This document shows, piece after piece, positions 1 through 10,506 of a stretch of DNA of 64,000 bases (the stretch's first letter is position 1; the number at the start of each line of letters is the position of its first letter). Both the position numbers and the translations under genes were made by a program. Where the stretch lies: contig CASDYX010000001.1 of assembly GCA_949286215.1 (NCBI GenBank), positions 72,530 through 136,529 on the forward strand. Direction: 5' to 3'. Below the pieces are notes generated by a model that was not told the DNA's origin, did no database searches, and was given only the letters and a program-made list of their open reading frames with translations. Origin of the DNA: an uncultured Pseudomonadota bacterium. GTDB lineage: Bacteria; Pseudomonadota; Alphaproteobacteria; RF32; CAG-239.

Positions 1-10
1 AAGTGAAAAC

Positions 11-1447
11 TTAGTCCGAATTGCATAAGGTGTTAAATTCTGCTTTTTTGTGGCTTAACATTGTACCGCTTTCTCCTTCTAGCGGTGCAGGTTTGCGGGC
101 AATGCTATATTGTGGCAAAAGTTCTTTAACTTGGGAGGCTGAGAGCTCTTTGTTGGCTTTGCCTTTGGTGATGAGTTCGGCTTTAACATTATTAAAGTCT
201 ATGAGGATTTTTTTGCCTTGTCCGGCAGAAACTTTTGTGCTCTTTTCGTGAGTGTCGGCATCTTCAAACTCATTGAAAGTTACGCGGATGTTTTGCAGTC
301 CTCCGGGGACGAGAAATTCAATATATTCTCCTTGGTCAATATAGTTGCGAATTTCAAAAACAGCTTTGTCATCAAGCCATTCAATGATAGAACCGGCAAA
401 AAGCCAATCGCCTAAGGTGCGGGTATATTCATAGTTTTGGCTGATGTTGGTTAGTTTGCCGTCGTGGAAACCAAGGCAGTAGCCTCGATTTTGCAGAGTA
501 TAGAGCTCGTCCATATAATTTTTATAGTCCCAAGTTTGTGGTGACTTATAATAATCATCAATTGCTTGGCGGTAGGTGCGAGCAACAATGGCGGCGTAAT
601 ATTCGGTTTTGTTGCGTCCCTCAACTTTGAGAGAATCCATGCCGATATTCAACAAGTCCGGTAAGCGGGGAAGCAGGCACATATCTTTTGAATTCAAAAT
701 ATATCCGCCGTGTTCGTCTTCAACGACTTCAAAATATTCTCCGGGGCGAAATTCTTCTTCCAATAAAAACTCAAAGGCATCTTTGTTTTGGTCGTTGATT
801 TCAATTTCTTTGATGGAGCCGTCTTTGAGGCGCAAGTGTAATTTATAGTGCCAACGGCAGCAGTGAGCGCATTTTCCTTGGTTGGCACTGCGGTCTGCCA
901 AATAGTTGGAGATTAAACATCTGCCCGAATAAGACATACACATTGCACCATGCATAAAGCACTCAAGCAAAATATCGGGGCATTGTTCGCGGATTTCTTT
1001 CATTTCAGCAAAGGTGACTTCTCGTCCCAAAACGCAGAGCTTGGCTCCTTGGTTTTGCCAAAACTGAACGGCTAAAGATGAACAAATGTTGGCCTGAGTT
1101 GAAACAAAGAGGTTGAGTTCAGGGGCGTGGTCTTTGACGTATTGAAAAACGCCGGGGTCGGCAATCAAAACTCCGTCTGGGCCAAGGTGACGCAAAGTTT
1201 CAACAAATTTCGGTAATTTGGCGGCGTCTGAATTATGCATAAACAGGTTTAAGGTTAGGTAGATTTTTTTGCCTTTTTGGTGCACAAATTTGATGCCTTC
1301 TTCCAAGTCTTCCAGCGTCATTTTGGATTGGGCGCGCAGGCACATGTCCGGAGTGCCGGCATAAACAGCATCGGCACCGTAAAGAATGGCGGTTTTTAAT
1401 TTGACCAGTGATCCGGCCGGAAGAAGCAATTCAGCTCTATCTAACAT
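11..1447 (-). CDS. U32 peptidase family protein (TrhP/YegQ-like)
   Basis: A 478-residue member of the U32 peptidase family. The family start is clear (AELLLPAGSLVKLKTAILYGADAVYAG begins at residue 5, shortened here to its core LLPAGS and GADAVY). A Cys-rich block around residues 168-200 (CFMHGAMCMSYSGRC, then CAHCCRW) matches the [4Fe-4S]-binding cysteines of TrhP/RlhA-type proteins. In characterised members this fold supports prephenate-dependent hydroxylation of tRNA or rRNA rather than proteolysis, so an RNA-hydroxylation role is inferred here. The protein has a C-terminal beta-barrel-like extension after residue 340. The ATG at 1447 follows the DUF3108 gene by one base on the same strand, so the two are probably cotranscribed. 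Confidence 0.85.
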   Translation of the reverse strand: MLDRAELLLPAGSLVKLKTAILYGADAVYAGTPDMCLRAQSKMTLEDLEEGIKFVHQKGKKIYLTLNLFMHNSDAAKLPKFVETLRHLGPDGVLIADPGVFQYVKDHAPELNLFVSTQANICSSLAVQFWQNQGAKLCVLGREVTFAEMKEIREQCPDILLECFMHGAMCMSYSGRCLISNYLADRSANQGKCAHCCRWHYKLHLRLKDGSIKEIEINDQNKDAFEFLLEEEFRPGEYFEVVEDEHGGYILNSKDMCLLPRLPDLLNIGMDSLKVEGRNKTEYYAAIVARTYRQAIDDYYKSPQTWDYKNYMDELYTLQNRGYCLGFHDGKLTNISQNYEYTRTLGDWLFAGSIIEWLDDKAVFEIRNYIDQGEYIEFLVPGGLQNIRVTFNEFEDADTHEKSTKVSAGQGKKILIDFNNVKAELITKGKANKELSASQVKELLPQYSIARKPAPLEGESGTMLSHKKAEFNTLCNSD

Positions 1448-1448
1448 T

Positions 1449-2237
1449 TTATCCTCTTTGTGAATTTATGGTTATGTTTGATGTATAAACATCAAGTTTG
1501 CCCAAAGGAGTATCATCAATATGAATTTGGGCGATGAAAGGTATATTAGTCTCTTTATCGGTTAAAATCCAGAAATAAATCGGGCGGTCCGAGGTGATTT
1601 GCCAAAGCAAGTCATCGCCAGAGGAATCTAATTTATCAATATACATGGAGCATTTGCTGGCAGTGCCTTGAAAGGGCATATATTCGTTGGGTGTGAGTTC
1701 TTCTTGTCCCTCATCCTTAAAAATGACATCAAAGCGTCTTTTGCCATCAAAAACTTCCATGCGGGAATCGCAAAATTTTACTTTGTTGTATTGGCGTGCC
1801 AATTCGGCAAAAACGGTTTGCAAATCCGTGGTTTCATCATTTTTGGGAGATGGGGTTAATTCGACTTTTTTCTCTTTACCGTTTTTGGAGCTTATGCGGT
1901 AAATGGGTTGTCCATCTTCGTTGTAAACTAATTCTTTTTTGCGATTGGTAAAACGTGATTGGGATTGATATTTATAGCTGGTGGTTTTAAGTTTATCAGA
2001 GACAATTCTGCCGGTGGTGGCATAGTTGGCTTCAAAGGGATAAAGCGTATCAAAAAATCCAAAAGTGCGGACTTTAGAGGATACGGCGTAGTTATTGTCA
2101 TCTAAGGCATAGTTGAAAGAGGTTTTGCTGGCGTTGAAAGGCCCTAAAAAAACCGTGAAGTCATGTGTGGCGTTAAAAGCAAAGGCAGGCTTGCTCAAAA
2201 ACGTCAGTATAGCGGCAAAAAAAATAGTCTTTTTCAT
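1449..2237 (-). CDS. DUF3108 domain periplasmic protein
   Basis: A 262-residue protein with a Sec signal peptide (lysines at 2-3, hydrophobic core, AFA cleavage site near residue 20). The mature part has the alternating pattern of a beta-rich DUF3108 protein, with the family-like Y-A-L-D-D-N-N-Y-A-V-S-S-K-V-R-T-F-G-F stretch near residues 43-61 and a C-terminal block about sugar or lipid-like beta strands. The family is common in the proteobacterial envelope and has no settled biochemical role. It lies one base upstream of the U32 gene and diverges from miaA across an 81-bp gap. Confidence 0.75.
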   Translation of the reverse strand: MKKTIFFAAILTFLSKPAFAFNATHDFTVFLGPFNASKTSFNYALDDNNYAVSSKVRTFGFFDTLYPFEANYATTGRIVSDKLKTTSYKYQSQSRFTNRKKELVYNEDGQPIYRISSKNGKEKKVELTPSPKNDETTDLQTVFAELARQYNKVKFCDSRMEVFDGKRRFDVIFKDEGQEELTPNEYMPFQGTASKCSMYIDKLDSSGDDLLWQITSDRPIYFWILTDKETNIPFIAQIHIDDTPLGKLDVYTSNITINSQRG

Positions 2238-2318
2238 CTGTAAAAGGTCTTTCTTAATAAAATATCAAAACTTGGGCGATACAATAGCACAAAATTTGTT
2301 TAAATAAAGGATTTTGTT

Positions 2319-3266
2319 TTGAATCTCGATTTTATGAATAAGGTGATTGTGGTTGCCGGTCCGACCGCGTCGGGAAAATCTGCTTTGGCTATTGATTTGG
2401 CTGAGGCTTTAAACGGTGTGGTCATTAATGCGGATTCAATGCAAATTTACCAAGGTACTCCAATTATTTCGGCAGCACCAAGCGAGGAAGATAAACGGCG
2501 TGTTCAACACCGCTTGTATGAAATCTTTTCGCCCGATGTGAACGGGTCGGTGGTGGATTGGCTCAATTTGGTTGTGAAAGAAATTAAATCCTGTTGGGAA
2601 AAAGGAAAAATGCCGATTGTGGTTGGAGGAACCGGACTTTATTTGGACAATTTGATTAACGGTACAACGCCTATTCCCGAAACATCAGCCAATGTGCGAC
2701 AACAAGTGATGCGGAAATTGCACGAAGTCGGGGTGAACAAACTTCATGAGGAATTGGCTCTTCATGACCCGATAACAGCTGACCGTCTCAGTCCGAATGA
2801 TACGACACGTGTCAGACGAGCTTTTGAAGTGTGGTTGCAAACAGGTATTCCTTTGAGCGAATGGCACCAAAAGCCAATGATAAAAAAGTTACCTGAGGCA
2901 AAGTTTGTGGTGGTTAAAATTTTGCCATCAAGAGAAGATCTTGATGAGAGGTGTTTTGTGCGCTGGGATAAAATGATGGCGCAAGGTGCTTTAAGTGAAG
3001 CAGAAAACTTGGCAAAGCTAAATTTGGATAAAAATTTGCCGGCAATGAAGGCTCTTGGTGTGCCTGAGCTTTTACAAGCCGTGAAAGGCGAGGTTTCTCT
3101 TGAAGATGCTTGTAATCTAGCAAAACTTCATACCAGACAATATGCTAAAAGGCAAATGACTTGGTTTAGGCATAAACTGAAAGCTGATATCGAGATTTGT
3201 TCTTGTTATCAGGGGCAAAAAACTGAAAGGGAAAATGTGATTTTAGGTGTTAAAAAACGATTATAA
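2319..3266 (+). CDS. miaA: tRNA dimethylallyltransferase MiaA
   Basis: Transfers a dimethylallyl group to N6 of A37 in tRNAs that read codons starting with U. The P-loop GPTASGKSALA lies at residues 15-25, followed by the NADSMQIYQ motif and VVGGTGLYLDNLI near residues 107-119. The 315-residue length is usual for MiaA. Start choice: TTG at 2319 has an AAGG Shine-Dalgarno 8 bases upstream (2307-2310), whereas the in-frame ATG at 2334 would sit 23 bases from it, so TTG is preferred, giving five extra residues. It diverges from the DUF3108 gene and precedes mreB by 71 bp. Confidence 0.95.
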   Translation: MNLDFMNKVIVVAGPTASGKSALAIDLAEALNGVVINADSMQIYQGTPIISAAPSEEDKRRVQHRLYEIFSPDVNGSVVDWLNLVVKEIKSCWEKGKMPIVVGGTGLYLDNLINGTTPIPETSANVRQQVMRKLHEVGVNKLHEELALHDPITADRLSPNDTTRVRRAFEVWLQTGIPLSEWHQKPMIKKLPEAKFVVVKILPSREDLDERCFVRWDKMMAQGALSEAENLAKLNLDKNLPAMKALGVPELLQAVKGEVSLEDACNLAKLHTRQYAKRQMTWFRHKLKADIEICSCYQGQKTERENVILGVKKRL

Positions 3267-3295
3267 GGGTTGCACAAAAGCTTAAAGGGTTATAA

Positions 3296-4378
<1,083 letters not shown>

Positions 4379-4395
4379 TTTTGTTTTGATACAAT

Positions 4396-4459
4396 AAGGG
4401 GGTGGGTTTTAAATTTTATGTGTGAAATTTTAAAATCCGTTGCCCCCTTTGTTGTATTT
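4396..4459 (+). terminator. Terminator hairpin after mreB
   Basis: AAGGGGG at 4396-4402 pairs with CCCCCTT at 4443-4449, and an inner GGTTTTAAATTTT arm pairs with AAATTTTAAAATCC, leaving a short loop. A T-rich tract with interruptions follows. It would let mreB be made in excess of the mreCD-mrdA-rodA genes downstream. Confidence 0.7.
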
Positions 4460-4490
4460 TAGTTTTTTGAAGTGTAAAACAGGTTGAATA

Positions 4491-5378
4491 ATGAAAAGAC
4501 GGAAGGTTTTATTTATTCATTTGAGCAATATTAGGCTCTTGGTGAAGAAATTTGCCATCGTAATTCTTTTTATATCGGCATTTGCCATGATGCTGATTAA
4601 TAAAACCGATACCGTAATTATTGAAAAAACTTCCTCCGTTGCAACCGATGTGGTCAGCCCGTTAATTGATGTCTTAGTGATTCCTGCCAGATTGTTGGCG
4701 TCGGTTTATGATTATGTTCATGAATTGAAAAAAATTCGTGAGGATAATGCGCTTCTGCGTGATGAAAATAAAAAATTGGTAATGATGACCGGAAAAGCCA
4801 GAGCTTTGGAAATTGAAAATAAGCTTTTGAGCGGGTTGCTTAATTATACGCCTCCTCCGGAAGCAACTTTTGTTACTGCACGCGTTATTGCCGAGGAAGG
4901 AAATGCTTTCTCTCACTCCTTAATTGCTTATACGGCCGGAAATCCCAATGTGAAGAAAGGGCAAGTCGTTTTGAGTGAAAACGGCGTCATCGGACGTATT
5001 GAACAAGTTGGTCAAATGTATTCAAAAATTATTTTGATTACGGATATTAACTCAAAAATTCCGGTTGTGGTTGAGAGAACCAGAGCCAGAGGTATTTTAT
5101 CTGGTGATAATACGTCTATCCCTAAGTTGGTTTTTGTTCCTCTAGATGCAAAGTTGGCAATCGGGGATAGAGTTGTTACTTCTGGTGTGGCAGGGGTGTT
5201 CCCTCCTGGATTGCCGGTCGGAAAAATTATTTCCGTGGATAAGAATGATATAAAAGTCAAAGTTCTGGGCAATTTGGATAGAGTTGAGTATGTCAGAATT
5301 GTTGATTATAATATCATTGATGATACCGAAAATTCTCCAGATACTTCTTTAATGATTGAGGCAAAAGCTGATGAGTGA
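4491..5378 (+). CDS. mreC: Rod shape-determining protein MreC
   Basis: Periplasmic scaffold of the elongasome linking MreB to PBP2. One membrane helix is at residues 18-38, followed by a coiled coil around 75-105 (LKKIREDNALLRDENKKL) and the MreC beta domains, with the family block ENGVIGRIEQVGQMYSKI near 163-180. The 295-residue length fits. Its last codons overlap the start of mreD (ATG at 5371, stop ends 5378), implying translational coupling. Gene order mreC-mreD-mrdA-rodA is the standard alphaproteobacterial one. Confidence 0.96.
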   Translation: MKRRKVLFIHLSNIRLLVKKFAIVILFISAFAMMLINKTDTVIIEKTSSVATDVVSPLIDVLVIPARLLASVYDYVHELKKIREDNALLRDENKKLVMMTGKARALEIENKLLSGLLNYTPPPEATFVTARVIAEEGNAFSHSLIAYTAGNPNVKKGQVVLSENGVIGRIEQVGQMYSKIILITDINSKIPVVVERTRARGILSGDNTSIPKLVFVPLDAKLAIGDRVVTSGVAGVFPPGLPVGKIISVDKNDIKVKVLGNLDRVEYVRIVDYNIIDDTENSPDTSLMIEAKADE

Positions 5379-5889
5379 AGAATTCCAAGAGAATTTAATT
5401 GCCTATATTCAAAAGTTTTTGCCGTTTGTGACTTCTGCCTTGTGGGTGTTGTTTTCTTACATTCCTTTGGATAGTGCCGTAGCAAATAATTTGCGCCCAG
5501 ATATGGGGTTGATGTGCGTGTTTTTTTGGACACTGCACAGACCAGATGTTTTTAACTTATTTTCAGTGTATTTTTTGGGCTTAGTGGTTGATATTATTAC
5601 GGCAGCTCCCTTTGGGTCAAATATCTTTTCTTTCTTGGTTATGTATTTACTGGTTAGTAATTTGGCTGCTTATTTTAATGCTAAACCTTTTGTGGTTACT
5701 TGGTATGGGTTTGCTTTGTTTTGTTTGATTACAATGCTTGCCAGATGGCTTTTGGTTTCGGTGTATTATAGTCAATTTTTGCCGCTTCCTTTATTGATGT
5801 TTTCTGTCTTTGCTACAATTGCCTTTTATCCGGTGATTGGTCTGGTTAATGCCTTTGTTCAAAATTCTTTGATGAAAGATGAGGGCTGA
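5371..5889 (+). CDS. mreD: Rod shape-determining protein MreD
   Basis: A small membrane protein of about 172 residues with five or so hydrophobic segments, starting around residues 11-40 and running to the C terminus. Sequence is poorly conserved in this family; the call relies on position between mreC and mrdA, size and topology. The ATG at 5371 is preferred over TTG at 5356 because a GAGG ribosome site (5358-5361) sits 9 bases before it. The stop lies 2 bases before the PBP2 start. It belongs to the elongasome membrane complex. Confidence 0.88.
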   Translation: MSEEFQENLIAYIQKFLPFVTSALWVLFSYIPLDSAVANNLRPDMGLMCVFFWTLHRPDVFNLFSVYFLGLVVDIITAAPFGSNIFSFLVMYLLVSNLAAYFNAKPFVVTWYGFALFCLITMLARWLLVSVYYSQFLPLPLLMFSVFATIAFYPVIGLVNAFVQNSLMKDEG

Positions 5890-5891
5890 GT

Positions 5892-7724
5892 ATGAACCGC
5901 GATAACGATAAAGGAAAAGTTCTTATCACTCGTTCCCTGATTATGGCTTTGGGGAAATTTTTGTTGCTGTTGGTTATTGTCGGGCGACTGTATTATTTGC
6001 AAGTCTATCAAGCAGACAGGTATAAAACCTTGGCCGATGAAAACCGAATTTCAACTCGCTTGCTGATTCCTCCTCGTGGGGTGATTTATGATAGAAACGG
6101 TGTGGAAATTGCTACAAACCAACAAAATTTTCAGGCTTTGATTGTGGCTGAACAAACGCCCAACGTTCAAGAAACTCTTGATGCTTTCAAAAAGATTATG
6201 CCCCTCTCAGATGAAGAAGAAGAAAAAATTAAAAAAGAAATGAAACGAAACAGAAGTTTTGTTCCTATTAAAATTAAAGAAAATTTGACTTGGGAAGAAG
6301 TAGCAAAAATTCAACTTAATGCTGCGGATTTGCCCGGTATTTATATTGATGAAGGTTTAACCAGAGAATATCCTTTCGGTCCCAGCATGGCTCATATTTT
6401 GGGATATGTGGCGGCCGTTAATGAAAAAGAAGCTAAAAAAGACGATGATCCTCTGTTGCAAGTTCCGGGCTTTAAAATCGGAAAGTCAGGTATTGAAAAA
6501 AAATATGAGGATGAACTCAGAGGAAAAGGCGGAAACCTTAAACTGGAAGTAAATGCGTATGGACGCATTATGAAAGAAATTGAAAAAACTGACGGTATCA
6601 GCGGTCAACCTTTGACTTTAACAATTGATTCAAGACTGCAGCAAAAAGCTTTTGAACTCTTTGGTGAAGAAAGCGGTGCTGCCGTGCTATTGGATGTTAA
6701 TACCGGTGAGATTTTAGCTTTTGTCTCTGCTCCGGCATTTGACCCGAATTTGATGACTAAAGGCGTAAGCTCTAAAGATTGGAAGTCTTGGCTCAATAAT
6801 GAAAAGCATCCCTTGACCGACAAGGCGATTTCGGGACAATATTCTCCAGGGTCAACATTTAAGGTGATTGTGGCATTGGCTGCGTTGGAAGCCGGAATAA
6901 TTAAACCTGATACACAGGTTTATTGTAATGGTCAGATGACCCTCGGCAACCATATCTTCCATGACTGGAAAAGAGGTGGGCATGGAAATTTGAATGTGGT
7001 TGAAGCATTGGCTCATTCATGTGATATTTTCTTTTATGAAATGGGACTTAAATTAGGAATTGAAAAAATTGCCGATATGTCAAGAAGATTTGGTCTTGGA
7101 AGTAAGATTGATGTCGGTCTTGAAAATGAAAAATCAGGCCTTATTCCAGATAAAAAGTGGAAACTTAATCGGTTTGGCGAACCTTGGCAACAAGGTGAAA
7201 GTGTGATTTCAGGTATCGGGCAAGGATATATCCTAACCACACCTTTGCAACTGGCAACGATGGTGGCCAGAATTGCTAACGGAGGCTATGAAGTTAAACC
7301 TACTTTTACTAAAGTGAAAGATAAAAGTGCTATTCGCAAAATTGATGTGTCTGATAAAAATTTGCAGCTGATTAAAGATGGTATGTTTGCCGTGGTGAAT
7401 ATTCCCGGAAGTACGGCTTATCGTTCGCACTTTAATTATAACGGACAGATGATGAGTGGTAAAACAGGTTCAACACAAGTCAGACGTATTACCATGAAAG
7501 AAAGACAAACACGAGTTTTGAAACAAAATGAGTTGCCTTGGAAATATCGTGACCATGGTTTGTTTATTGCTTATGCTCCACAAGATAATCCTCGTTATGC
7601 GGTTGCCGTGTTGGTGGAACATGGTGGTGGCGGTGCATCTGCCGCGGCTCCGATTGCCAGCAAATTGTTGCTCGAAACCTTAATCCTTGACCCGGTTAAT
7701 GAGAAAGTAAGGACTGCAAGATGA
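5892..7724 (+). CDS. mrdA: Penicillin-binding protein 2 (elongation transpeptidase)
   Basis: Class B PBP that cross-links peptidoglycan during side-wall growth. One N-terminal membrane helix (about residues 17-35) is followed by the PBP dimerisation domain with R-G-x-I-Y-D-R-N-G at 58-66, then the transpeptidase domain. The catalytic SxxK appears as SPGSTFK (about 317-323), the second motif as SCD (about 376-378) and the third as KTGST (about 527-531). The 610-residue length is normal. The GAGGG site at 5881-5885 supports the ATG at 5892. The stop overlaps the rodA start, so PBP2 and its glycosyltransferase partner are coupled. Confidence 0.97.
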   Translation: MNRDNDKGKVLITRSLIMALGKFLLLLVIVGRLYYLQVYQADRYKTLADENRISTRLLIPPRGVIYDRNGVEIATNQQNFQALIVAEQTPNVQETLDAFKKIMPLSDEEEEKIKKEMKRNRSFVPIKIKENLTWEEVAKIQLNAADLPGIYIDEGLTREYPFGPSMAHILGYVAAVNEKEAKKDDDPLLQVPGFKIGKSGIEKKYEDELRGKGGNLKLEVNAYGRIMKEIEKTDGISGQPLTLTIDSRLQQKAFELFGEESGAAVLLDVNTGEILAFVSAPAFDPNLMTKGVSSKDWKSWLNNEKHPLTDKAISGQYSPGSTFKVIVALAALEAGIIKPDTQVYCNGQMTLGNHIFHDWKRGGHGNLNVVEALAHSCDIFFYEMGLKLGIEKIADMSRRFGLGSKIDVGLENEKSGLIPDKKWKLNRFGEPWQQGESVISGIGQGYILTTPLQLATMVARIANGGYEVKPTFTKVKDKSAIRKIDVSDKNLQLIKDGMFAVVNIPGSTAYRSHFNYNGQMMSGKTGSTQVRRITMKERQTRVLKQNELPWKYRDHGLFIAYAPQDNPRYAVAVLVEHGGGGASAAAPIASKLLLETLILDPVNEKVRTAR

Positions 7725-8863
7725 TGTATAAACCTTATGAAACTACTTTTAGAAACCAGAGTTTGACTATCAGAGAAAAGTTAGCCAGTTTGAGTTTTTC
7801 TTATTTGCTTTTAATTATGATGTTGGCCGGAATTGGTGTCTTGATGCTATATTCTGCTGCTAACGGGCATTGGCAACCTTGGGCAGTGAATCATTTAATT
7901 CGCTTTGCCATGGGCTTTGGTTTGATGATTTTTTTGGCCCTGATAGATATTCGTTGGCTTATGCGTTATGCTTATTTGTTTTATGCCGGTACGTTGGTTT
8001 TGTTGATTGCCGTTGATATTACCGGACATATCGGTATGGGGGCGCAAAGATGGATTAACTTTGGCTTTTTCAAATTACAGCCTTCCGAATTAATGAAAAT
8101 AGCCATGGTTTTGGTTTTGGCTAGGTATTTCCATACTTCTTCTTTGCAAACAATTGAAAGTACTAAAGGAATTATTCCCCCCTTATTGATGGCTCTTGTT
8201 CCTGCGGCATTGATTATTGTTCAGCCGGACTTGGGCACGGCTTTGATGCTTTTGTTTACAACCGGGGCTATCTTTTTTGCTGTCGGGGTGCAAATTTGGA
8301 AGTTTGCGGCAGTGTTTATTGCCGGTTTGGTTTCTATGCCGGTTGCTTGGCACTTTTTACATGATTATCAAAAAAATCGTGTGTTGACTTTCCTTGACCC
8401 TGAACGAGACCCGTTAGGTGCCGGATACCATATTATCCAATCAAAAATTGCTCTTGGTTCGGGTGGCGTATTTGGTAAAGGGTTTTTAAAAGGAACGCAA
8501 AGTCACTTAAACTTTTTGCCCGAAAAACATACGGACTTTATTTTCACGATGCTTTCTGAAGAGTTTGGAATGATGGGAGCTCTTTTGGTGATTGTATTGA
8601 ATTTTCTTATTTTAGCTTATAGCTATTCTTTTGCTCTAAAAAGCACTAGTTATTTTGGAAAATTGGTCGCAATCGGGTTGGCTACAAACTATTTTATGTA
8701 TATCTTTATTAATATTTCAATGGTTTTGGGGCTTATTCCGGTTGTGGGCATTCCTTTGCCTCTCATTTCTTATGGTGGTACAGTGATGTTATCGGTTATG
8801 GCATCTTTTGGAATTATAATGTCTGTTCATATTAACCGTAATGTCCAGATAGGTAAAGATTAA
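7721..8863 (+). CDS. rodA: Peptidoglycan glycosyltransferase RodA
   Basis: SEDS-family polymerase that works with PBP2. The 380 residues form about ten membrane helices; family signatures are GAQRWINFGFFKLQPSELMK (residues 108-127), the acidic QPDLGTALML near 168-177, and the C-terminal GIPLPLISYGGTVMLSVM near 343-360. It starts inside the PBP2 stop codon (ATGA-type overlap), and is the last gene of the mreC-rodA run, which ends at a strong hairpin. Confidence 0.97.
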   Translation: MMYKPYETTFRNQSLTIREKLASLSFSYLLLIMMLAGIGVLMLYSAANGHWQPWAVNHLIRFAMGFGLMIFLALIDIRWLMRYAYLFYAGTLVLLIAVDITGHIGMGAQRWINFGFFKLQPSELMKIAMVLVLARYFHTSSLQTIESTKGIIPPLLMALVPAALIIVQPDLGTALMLLFTTGAIFFAVGVQIWKFAAVFIAGLVSMPVAWHFLHDYQKNRVLTFLDPERDPLGAGYHIIQSKIALGSGGVFGKGFLKGTQSHLNFLPEKHTDFIFTMLSEEFGMMGALLVIVLNFLILAYSYSFALKSTSYFGKLVAIGLATNYFMYIFINISMVLGLIPVVGIPLPLISYGGTVMLSVMASFGIIMSVHINRNVQIGKD

Positions 8864-8864
8864 C

Positions 8865-8895
8865 AAAAAGTCCGCATAGAATGCGGACTTTTTTA
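8865..8895. terminator. Bidirectional terminator between rodA and the 510-aa ORF
   Basis: AAGTCCGCAT (8868-8877) and ATGCGGACTT (8881-8890) form a perfect 10-bp stem with a three-base AGA loop. T-runs flank both sides, so it can end rodA transcription on + and the convergent gene on -. Confidence 0.92.
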
Positions 8896-8904
8896 GTGTT
8901 TGCT

Positions 8905-10437
8905 TTAGCGTGTTTTCCCTTGAGGAAGGTATAATTTATTTTTTGGTTTTTTGCGGGCTTGCTGATTTTTAATGTATTTTTCAGGATGTTGCTCATAGTC
9001 TTCCTGTGAGGGGGAATTTAGTCTTTTTTCCATAGCAATCCGTGCCTTTTCAGCTTTTTGGGCTTTTAATCGGGCAATTTCGGATTCTATAAATACTTTT
9101 TCAGCATGAGTACGCTCTTCAGCCTTGGGGCCGGTGCCAAATTTTGAGCCTTTTTCGGGAGTGATTTCTTTTCCCATTTTTTGAAGGGCTTTTTTGACGC
9201 TTTCATTATGGAGCTCAAGGTAATGACGGCACCCCGGAGGAATACTTTGTAGATGTGATGCGTTTAAGTTAATTGCTCCCGGCGGATTTTTAAGTTTCAT
9301 CTTAAATTGCAGAGCAGCAGCTAAGAGCTTATCTCTAAATTCAGGAGTTTTGATGTTGTTAAATTCAATTGTGTCTGCACCACTATCATGTGCAGCCTTT
9401 ACCAGTGCGTAAAAATAGTCATAATTTAAGGGTTTTCCCGGTTCCGAACTTCCTAAAGTTACATCTGTATGGTTGGGCTTTGAGCCTTTTTTGATTCTGT
9501 AAACAGCACCATTATCTCCACGTTTGGCGGCAATGGGGCTAAGTGGTGCGATTTTTATTTGAGTTTCTTTTTCGGAATTTATTATGGTTTGTTGAACCTC
9601 TTTTACCTCTCTTTTGATTTTGCCGGTTTTTTTATCTGTGTTTTTTTGACACCATTGTTCAAGTGATTGGGCATATTTTTTCTCAAAAGAGGGAGGTTCT
9701 TGTTGAGAAGAATTATCTTTTTGGGGTTGTTTTTGTTCGACCTTGGGAGCAGTTTCTTGCTTTGAGGCGGTTTCTTGTTTGGAAGCAGGTTCTTGCTTGG
9801 GGGCTGTTTCCTGTTTGGGTGTATTTTCTTGCTTGTGGGCGTTGTTGTCAGGTGCCAGCTGAGATGAAGTTGTTGCTTGAAGATGCTTTTGCCGCTGTTC
9901 TTCAATTTGGCGAATTATGCGCTCTTGAGTGCCTTGCTTCGTTTTGGGGGAAACCTCAGTTTTGGTCTGGGTTTCTGCTTTTTGTGAATGTTGTTTTTGT
10001 GGAGCCGGAATATCAGCTTCACTAATGCTAAAAACTACCGGTTCTTTAGATTTCGGGGTTTCTTTTGCCTTGGGTTGGGTTTCTGTTTTTTGAGTATGTT
10101 GCTTTTTGGGGGCAGGGATATTGTCCTCTCTGATGCTATAGATATTTGCTTCTTGCGGTTTCGAATTATCTAATTCTTCTTCATTAAGTGAGATAATGCC
10201 TCTTTGAGCTAAAATACCTATTTTATCGTATTTTAGGGATGTGTCTGAGCCGATGATTTCTTTTAGGCCATCTTCATCTTTAATTGCATATCCCATCTTT
10301 TGAAGAGAATCTTTTATTTTTTCAAAGGTGGCAGTTTTCTTTTTTTCATCTGCGGGAGATTGATTAGCTCTCAGAGTTGCTTCTTCAGCTCGTTTTTTGA
10401 GTTCGGCATCTCTTTCTGCTTTTGATAAAATTTTCAT
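8905..10437 (-). CDS. Repeat-rich protein of unknown function, possible LPD7-like C-terminal domain
   Basis: A 510-residue soluble, charged protein not assigned to a family. Residues 1-90 are helical and globular. Residues 99-124 and 136-161 are two copies of an IPAPxKQHxQKxETQ-type unit. Residues 205-234 contain five tandem six-residue units of the type (T/A)(P/S)KQE(T/P). Residues about 300-400 form a second globular domain with a TIEFNNIKTPEFRDKLL stretch, which loosely resembles the LPD7 domain of mobile-element polyvalent proteins; this is a weak match by eye. No signal peptide or membrane segment is evident. The gene stands alone between rodA and gloB. Confidence 0.7.
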   Translation of the reverse strand: MKILSKAERDAELKKRAEEATLRANQSPADEKKKTATFEKIKDSLQKMGYAIKDEDGLKEIIGSDTSLKYDKIGILAQRGIISLNEEELDNSKPQEANIYSIREDNIPAPKKQHTQKTETQPKAKETPKSKEPVVFSISEADIPAPQKQHSQKAETQTKTEVSPKTKQGTQERIIRQIEEQRQKHLQATTSSQLAPDNNAHKQENTPKQETAPKQEPASKQETASKQETAPKVEQKQPQKDNSSQQEPPSFEKKYAQSLEQWCQKNTDKKTGKIKREVKEVQQTIINSEKETQIKIAPLSPIAAKRGDNGAVYRIKKGSKPNHTDVTLGSSEPGKPLNYDYFYALVKAAHDSGADTIEFNNIKTPEFRDKLLAAALQFKMKLKNPPGAINLNASHLQSIPPGCRHYLELHNESVKKALQKMGKEITPEKGSKFGTGPKAEERTHAEKVFIESEIARLKAQKAEKARIAMEKRLNSPSQEDYEQHPEKYIKNQQARKKPKNKLYLPQGKTR

Positions 10438-10506
10438 GACTTAGCCTTTGTTGTCGTTTTTTATTATTCTACTTTATCATAAAATAGCGTTTTTGTCTAA
10501 TTTTTT

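Noticed and set aside
9603-10173. ORFs on both strands inside the 510-residue gene (9603-9905, 9663-10025, 9988-10173)
   Set aside because: They are shadows created by the Lys/Gln/Pro-rich repeats and have no ribosome site or family match.
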